Shown piece after piece: positions 6,897-10,612 of a stretch of 10,612 nt of DNA. The first letter of the stretch is position 1. The number at the start of each line of letters is the position of its first letter. Under the pieces are notes generated by a model. That model was not told the DNA's origin, did not search any database, and was given only the letters and a program-made list of their open reading frames with translations. Both the position numbers and the translations under genes were made by a program. The stretch comes from Paracoccus sp. (in: a-proteobacteria) (GTDB taxonomy: Bacteria; Pseudomonadota; Alphaproteobacteria; Rhodobacterales; Rhodobacteraceae), in NCBI GenBank assembly GCA_018056045.1, contig JAGPGI010000058.1:1-10612 (forward strand), in the 5' to 3' direction.

Positions 6897-7371
6897 GCGC
6901 GCAATCCTGCTTTCGGGCGCGCTGGCGCTGGCCGCTTGCGGCTTTACCCCGGTCTATGGGCCGGGGGGCACGGGCGGCAAGCTCTTTGGTCAGATCCGCG
7001 CGGACGATCCCAATACCCCGGACGAATACACCTTTGCCGGCCGCATCGCCGAACGGCTGGGCCCCGATCAGGCGGCCCGCTTCGCGCTGGCCTATAATCT
7101 GCGCATCGCGGTCGTTTCGCAGGCCATCACCCCCGAGGAGGTGACGACCCGCTATTCGCTGAACGGCACCGCCGATTTCGTGCTGACCGAGACCGCCTCG
7201 GGGGCCGAGGTCACGCGCGGGCAGGTCAGCACCTTCACCTCATATTCGACGACGGGGACGACCATCGCCACCATGTCGGCCGAACAGGACGCCCACGACC
7301 GGCTGGCGCGGATGCTGGCCGATCAGGTGGTGACGCGGCTTCTGGCCATCGATCCCGCGACCCTGCAATGA
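6883..7371 (+). CDS. lptE: LPS-assembly lipoprotein LptE
   Basis: The 162-residue product has an Arg-Arg-containing signal peptide and a lipobox LAAC with lipidated Cys19. It continues as [11 protein letters not shown], the typical LptE start. The rest has the LptE alpha/beta pattern: [12 protein letters not shown] near the middle, then a Ser/Thr-rich strand ([22 protein letters not shown]) and a C-terminal amphipathic helix ending [12 protein letters not shown]. LptE plugs the LptD barrel in the outer membrane and guides lipopolysaccharide insertion. It begins inside leuS with a 14-nt overlap in another frame and ends in an ATGA overlap with holA, so translational coupling with both is likely. 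LptE sequences diverge strongly; the name rests on the lipobox, size, pattern and the leuS-lptE-holA order also known from E. coli. Confidence 0.88.
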   Translation: MSWSRRAILLSGALALAACGFTPVYGPGGTGGKLFGQIRADDPNTPDEYTFAGRIAERLGPDQAARFALAYNLRIAVVSQAITPEEVTTRYSLNGTADFVLTETASGAEVTRGQVSTFTSYSTTGTTIATMSAEQDAHDRLARMLADQVVTRLLAIDPATLQ

Positions 7372-8396
7372 TCCTGAAGGGCGCCGAGATCGCCCGCTAT
7401 CTGGCGCGCCCCGACCCGACGCGCCCGGGTCTGCTGATCTATGGCCAGGACGCGATGCGCGTGGCGCTGAAACGCGCCGAGGCGGTCAAGGCGCTGGTCG
7501 GTCCCGGCGCCGAGGAAGAGATGCGCCTGACCCGTCTGCCCGGCTCTGATCTGCGCAAGGATCCGGCGCAGCTGCTGGATGCGGTCAAGGCCGTCGGCTT
7601 CTTTCCCGGCCAGCGCGTGGTTCTGGTCGATGACGCCCCCGATGCGGCCGCGCCCGCTGTTGCCGCCGCGCTTGAGGACTGGCGGACAGGCGACGCCGTG
7701 GTGGTCGTGGCCGCCAGGGCGCTGGCGAAATCATCGGCGCTGCGCAAGCTCTTCGAGCCGCACCCGAATGCCGTCACCGCCCCCATCTATGACGATCCCC
7801 CCGGCGAGGATGAGATCAACCGCTGGCTTGCGGATGCCGGTCTGCGCGAGGTGCCGCGCGACGCGATGCGCGATCTGCTGACGCTCAGCCGGGCGCTGGA
7901 CCCCGGCGATTTCCGGCAGACGGTGGAAAAGATCGGGCTTTACAAGCATGGCGACGACACGCCCCTGACCCCGGCCGAGATCGCAGCACTTGCCCCCGCC
8001 ACCATCGAGGCCGAGGTGGATGACCTGATCGACTGCGTGGCAGAGGGCCGCGCCAAGGATTTCGGCGGGCTGATGCGGCGCATCGAGGGGCAGGGGATCG
8101 CGCCGGTGACCCTGTGCATCGCCGCGCTGCGCCATTTCCGGGCGCTGCATTCCGGCGCCTCGGATCCCGGGGGACCGGGGGCCGGGTTTGCGCGGCTGCG
8201 CCCGCCGGTCTTTGGCCCGCGCCGCGACCGCATGATCCGGCAGGCGCAGGACTGGGGCATGCGCGCGCTGGAGGACGCCATGCACCAGCTGATCGAGACC
8301 GACCTGACGCTGCGATCATCCTCGCGGGCGCCGGCCATGGCGCTGATGGAGCGGATGCTGCTGCGGCTGTGCATGATGCCAAGGGGGGGCCGGTGA
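7368..8396 (+). CDS. holA: DNA polymerase III subunit delta
   Basis: The 342-residue product matches the delta clamp-loader subunit. The N-terminal AAA+-like domain contains the family motif LIYGQDAMRV (about 23-32) and FFPGQRVVLVDDA. Delta has no functional Walker A, and none is seen here. The middle lid region includes IYDDPPGEDEINRWL, and the C-terminal collar domain has LRPPVFGPRRDRM and LIETDLTLRSSSRAPAMALMERMLLRLC. Delta opens the beta sliding clamp so it can be loaded on primed DNA. The start ATG overlaps the lptE stop as ATGA, and its TGA overlaps the next gene's GTG as GTGA. Both overlaps imply tight co-translation. No odd residues were noted. Confidence 0.92.
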   Translation: MILKGAEIARYLARPDPTRPGLLIYGQDAMRVALKRAEAVKALVGPGAEEEMRLTRLPGSDLRKDPAQLLDAVKAVGFFPGQRVVLVDDAPDAAAPAVAAALEDWRTGDAVVVVAARALAKSSALRKLFEPHPNAVTAPIYDDPPGEDEINRWLADAGLREVPRDAMRDLLTLSRALDPGDFRQTVEKIGLYKHGDDTPLTPAEIAALAPATIEAEVDDLIDCVAEGRAKDFGGLMRRIEGQGIAPVTLCIAALRHFRALHSGASDPGGPGAGFARLRPPVFGPRRDRMIRQAQDWGMRALEDAMHQLIETDLTLRSSSRAPAMALMERMLLRLCMMPRGGR

Positions 8397-9589
8397 CCGA
8401 GGCATTGGTGATCGGCGCGGGACCGGCGGGCCTGATGGCGGCCGAGCTGCTGGCCGGGCAGGGGGCGCGGGTGGTGGTGGCTGAGGCCATGCCGACTCCG
8501 GCACGGAAATTCCTGATGGCGGGGAAATCGGGGCTGAACCTGACCAAGGACGAGCCTTGGGAGGTGTTTCAGGCCCATTATGGGGGCTCTGCCCCCGGCC
8601 TGCGGCCCCCCCCGGGATATTTGGACATGAAAGAATTCGGGCCTGCCGAAGTCATGACCTGGGCGCGCGGGCTGGGGGTTGAGCTGTTTTCCGGCTCGAC
8701 CGGGCGGGTGTTCCCGGCGGGGATGAAGGCCTCACCCCTGTTGCGGGCATGGCTGGCGCGATTGGCCGGGCAGGGGGTCGAGCTGCGCAGCCGCTGGCGC
8801 TGGAGCGGGTTCGAGGGTCCGGGCTGGCGCTTTGAGACGCCGGGCGGGGTTGAGGTTTTAGAGCCGCGCGCGGTGGTGCTGGCGCTTGGCGGGGCAAGCT
8901 GGCCCCGGCTGGGATCGGACGCCGCCTGGGTGCCGTGGCTGGTGAAAAAGGGCGTCGGGGTTGCGCCGTTCCGGCCGGCGAATATGGGCTTTCGCGTCAA
9001 CTGGTCGGCGCAGATGGCGCGGCATTTCGGGCAGGCGGTCAAGGGCGTCGCCCTGCAGGCCGGCGATCAGGTCAGCCGGGGCGAATGGGTCGTCACCGCG
9101 CAGGGGATCGAGGGCGGCGGCATCTATGAGGTCGCCAGCGCCATTCGGGACGGGGCCGAGGCGTTCGTCGATCTGGCCCCCGATCTGGGCGGCGAGGAGC
9201 TGGCGCGGCGTTTTGCCCAGATGCCCGCAAAGCTGTCGGTCGGCAACCGGCTGCGGCGGGTGCTGGGCGATCCCCTGCGCGCGGCGCTGCTGATGGAATG
9301 GGGCCAGCCCCTGCCCAATGAGCCCGAGCGGCTGGCCATGCGCGTCAAAAGCCTGCGGCTGCGTCATCAGGGACCGTTCGGGATCGCGCGGGCAATTTCC
9401 TCGGCAGGGGGGATCGAGGTGGAAAGCCTGACCCCGGCCTTGGAATTGCGTGCGTTGCCCGGAGTTTTCGCGGCCGGCGAAATGCTGGATTGGGAGGCGC
9501 CGACGGGCGGCTATCTGCTGACCGGCTGTCTGGCCACCGGCCGCCGGGCCGGGATAGGGGCAGCCGCCTATCTGGCCAGCGCGCGCTGA
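8393..9589 (+). CDS. FAD-dependent oxidoreductase, HI0933/BaiN-like (TIGR03862-type) flavoprotein
   Basis: The 398-residue product opens with an FAD-binding Rossmann motif GAGPAG (residues 8-13) and acidic Glu31 at the end of the second strand. MAGKSGLNLT (about 43-52), TGRVFPAGMKASPLLRAWL, EGGGIYEVASAIRDG and the C-terminal AAGEMLDWEAPTGGYLLTGCLATGRRAG match the TIGR03862 branch of HI0933-like flavoproteins. The substrate is unknown; the related BaiN of Clostridium acts on bile acids, which need not apply. The start is GTG at 8393, with AAGGGGGG upstream, overlapping the holA stop. An open frame runs back to 8114 but lies inside holA. Around residues 62-82 the protein has an unusual Gly/Pro stretch encoded by a palindromic repeat (see 8582-8630). 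The 3' end overlaps the opposing GST gene by 22 nt. Confidence 0.87.
   Translation: MTEALVIGAGPAGLMAAELLAGQGARVVVAEAMPTPARKFLMAGKSGLNLTKDEPWEVFQAHYGGSAPGLRPPPGYLDMKEFGPAEVMTWARGLGVELFSGSTGRVFPAGMKASPLLRAWLARLAGQGVELRSRWRWSGFEGPGWRFETPGGVEVLEPRAVVLALGGASWPRLGSDAAWVPWLVKKGVGVAPFRPANMGFRVNWSAQMARHFGQAVKGVALQAGDQVSRGEWVVTAQGIEGGGIYEVASAIRDGAEAFVDLAPDLGGEELARRFAQMPAKLSVGNRLRRVLGDPLRAALLMEWGQPLPNEPERLAMRVKSLRLRHQGPFGIARAISSAGGIEVESLTPALELRALPGVFAAGEMLDWEAPTGGYLLTGCLATGRRAGIGAAAYLASAR
8582..8630 (+). repeat. GC-rich palindromic element resembling a dispersed Rhodobacteraceae repeat, in frame within the flavoprotein gene
   Basis: The segment begins GGGGGC-TCT-GCCCCC (stem 8582-8587 with 8591-8596). 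A small GGCC-TGC-GGCC stem (8597-8607) follows, then CCCCCCCCGGGATATTTGG leading into ACATGAAAGA. From memory, blocks of GGGGGCTCTGCCCCC, a second GC hairpin and CCCCnGGATATTTGG are scattered in intergenic DNA of Rhodobacteraceae. Here it lies inside a gene and encodes GGSAPGLRPPPGYLDMKE in frame, in a region where relatives have a shorter, unrelated linker. The match to a repeat family is recalled, not searched. Confidence 0.55.
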
Positions 9590-10155
9590 TAGGCGAGCCG
9601 GGCGCGCGTCAGGTCCAGATATTCCGTCAGCCGGTGCTCGATAATCGGAAAGCGCGCATTCAGCGCCCAGGTCAGGCAATGGGTCAGGATGATGTCGGGC
9701 ACGGTCATCATGTCGCCCATCAGGAAGCCATCCTCGGCCATGCGATGGGTCAGCGTCTTCTGGCTGCGCTCGAACTCCCAGCGCAGCGTGTTCTTGATCG
9801 CGGCAAGGCGCATTTCCTCGGGCAGGATGAAGCTGTGGCGGGCGGCCAGCCACAAAGCCGCGTCGAATTCGTCAAGAATAAGCTGGGTCAGGCTGTCCTG
9901 ACGCGCGCGCTCCAGCGTGCCGGCGGGATGGGTCAGGGCGCCGTGGCGATCCGCCAGATAGGTCAGGATCGCGGTGGAATCGGTGATGGGCGTGCCCTCC
10001 ACCACCAGCACCGGCACCTTGCCCGCCGGGTTGAAGGGGGTCACCCCCTCGGAATGCGGATTGACGGCGACATGTTCATAGGGCTGGCCCAGTTCCTCAA
10101 GCATCCACAGCACCCGCAATGCGCGGCTTTTGCCGGTTCCGATCACCTGATACAT
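9568..10155 (-). CDS. Glutathione S-transferase family protein
   Basis: The 195-residue product has an N-terminal thioredoxin fold: MYQVIGTGKSRALRVLWMLE, with Ser10/Arg11 at the usual activation position, NPAGKVPVL with the cis-proline Pro48, and ITDSTAILTYLAD with Asp59-Ser60 where the glutathione gamma-glutamyl group binds. An all-helical C-terminal domain follows, including GDMMTVPDIILTHCLTWA with the N-capping-box-like Pro-Asp motif. Cytosolic GSTs conjugate or reduce electrophiles with glutathione; the substrate is unknown. The ATG at 10153-10155 is chosen because AGGGG (10161-10165) lies five bases upstream and the thioredoxin fold starts there; the frame open to 10278 is not coding. 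The last seven codons overlap the end of the flavoprotein gene tail to tail. It is divergent from the MFS gene. Confidence 0.87.
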   Translation of the reverse strand: MYQVIGTGKSRALRVLWMLEELGQPYEHVAVNPHSEGVTPFNPAGKVPVLVVEGTPITDSTAILTYLADRHGALTHPAGTLERARQDSLTQLILDEFDAALWLAARHSFILPEEMRLAAIKNTLRWEFERSQKTLTHRMAEDGFLMGDMMTVPDIILTHCLTWALNARFPIIEHRLTEYLDLTRARLAYQRALAR

Positions 10156-10281
10156 GCATGCCCCTGCGTTTGTGCCCAGGCCAAAGGCTAGCGAGCCGGC
10201 GCGATTCAGGCAATCGGCACCATTGACGCCGCCGGGCGCGGGGCGCAGGAATTGCCTTCCGTGATCAAGGAAGGGCATGTC
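10156..10281. other. Divergent intergenic region between GST and MFS genes
   Basis: This 126-bp region must carry both 5' ends. AGGCAAT (10208-10214) and ATTGCCT (10251-10257) form a 7-bp inverted repeat spaced by 36 bases, possibly two operator half-sites. TTGACG at 10223-10228 could be a -35 for the MFS gene, but no good -10 follows. No transcription factor gene lies beside it in this window. Confidence 0.4.
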
Positions 10282-10612
10282 ATGTCGGCAAGTCAGGAAA
10301 TGCGCGCATCACTTTTCACCCCGATCCTGATCGGCGGCTCGATCATCTTGCTGATCAACTTTGCCCTGCGGGCCAGTTTCGGGGTCTTTCAGATCCCGAT
10401 TGCCGCCGAATTCGATTGGCCACGGGCCGAGTTCAGCATGGCCATCGCCATCCAGAACCTGGCATGGGGCATCGGCCAGCCGATATTCGGCGCCCTGGGC
10501 GAGCGTTGGGGCGACCGCTGGTCGATCATCATCGGCGCGTTCCTGTATTCCGCCGGGCTGATCCTGACCGCCTATGCGACCACCCCCGAAACCATGCAGA
10601 TGCTTGAGGTGA
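10282..10612 (+). CDS. MFS transporter, N-terminal part (cut by window end)
   Basis: The gene begins at ATG 10282 with AAGGAAGGG (10267-10275) six bases upstream, and stays open to the last base, giving 110 codons. Transmembrane segment 1 spans about residues 12-36. Segment 2 spans about 52-72 (SMAIAIQNLAWGIGQPIFGAL), then the MFS cytoplasmic loop motif in the form GALGERWGDRW (70-80), and segment 3 at about 82-99. The pattern NFALRASFGVFQIPIAAEF resembles the monocarboxylate/oxalate-formate (OFA-like) branch of the major facilitator superfamily, which moves small organic acids across the inner membrane. The substrate cannot be told from this part. The gene is divergent from the GST-like gene. 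An ATG at 10277 is out of frame and was not chosen. Confidence 0.85.
   Translation, partial: MSASQEMRASLFTPILIGGSIILLINFALRASFGVFQIPIAAEFDWPRAEFSMAIAIQNLAWGIGQPIFGALGERWGDRWSIIIGAFLYSAGLILTAYATTPETMQMLEV

Noticed and set aside
8114..8392. N-terminal extension of the flavoprotein frame
   Set aside because: It lies inside holA, lacks homology, and the FAD-binding motif begins right after the GTG at 8393.
8858..9853. 331-codon minus-strand frame across the flavoprotein and GST region
   Set aside because: It is antisense to the flavoprotein and out of frame with the GST gene, and shows no recognisable domain.
10156..10278. N-terminal extension of the GST frame
   Set aside because: The thioredoxin fold begins at the ATG 10153-10155, which has its own ribosome binding site.

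Overview
The window looks like chromosomal DNA of a high-GC alphaproteobacterium of the Rhodobacteraceae (Paracoccus/Rhodobacter type). The evidence is strong G/C bias at third codon positions, a porin closely resembling the Rhodobacter capsulatus general porin, the DUF3576 lipoprotein-leuS-lptE-holA gene order, and a perfect CtrA-type box. The genus is inferred from remembered family features, not from a search.

Left part (1-3428). A truncated + strand gene end (1-123) faces a minus-strand series. In transcription order that series is: general porin (3428-2436) with its own strong terminator; a YggS-family PLP-binding protein (2360-1707) starting only about 20 nt after that terminator; an intergenic region holding a CtrA full site (1593-1608); a calcium-binding RTX-repeat protein with an N-terminal hydrophobic segment (1526-615); a hairpin (543-564); and rpsO (471-202) with a clear intrinsic terminator (144-178).

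Centre (3429-9589). A divergent control region of about 325 bp separates the porin from a + strand operon. It contains a 15-bp perfect palindrome, a hairpin in the likely porin leader and a candidate sigma-70 promoter. The operon encodes a DUF3576 lipoprotein, leucyl-tRNA synthetase, the LPS-assembly lipoprotein LptE, the DNA polymerase III delta subunit HolA and a HI0933/BaiN-like flavoprotein. From leuS onward each gene overlaps the next (14 nt, ATGA, GTGA), so translational coupling is likely. The operon joins outer-membrane biogenesis, translation and replisome clamp loading. The flavoprotein gene carries, in frame, a G/C-rich palindromic segment resembling a dispersed repeat of Rhodobacteraceae genomes.

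Right part (9568-10612). A minus-strand glutathione S-transferase-like gene overlaps the flavoprotein tail by 22 nt. It is divergent from an MFS transporter gene cut off by the window end.

Most of the window is ordinary core genome. I found no undescribed multi-gene system, CRISPR array, insertion sequence or tRNA. The points most worth following are the repeat inside the flavoprotein gene, the CtrA box ahead of the RTX gene and the regulatory structures around the porin.
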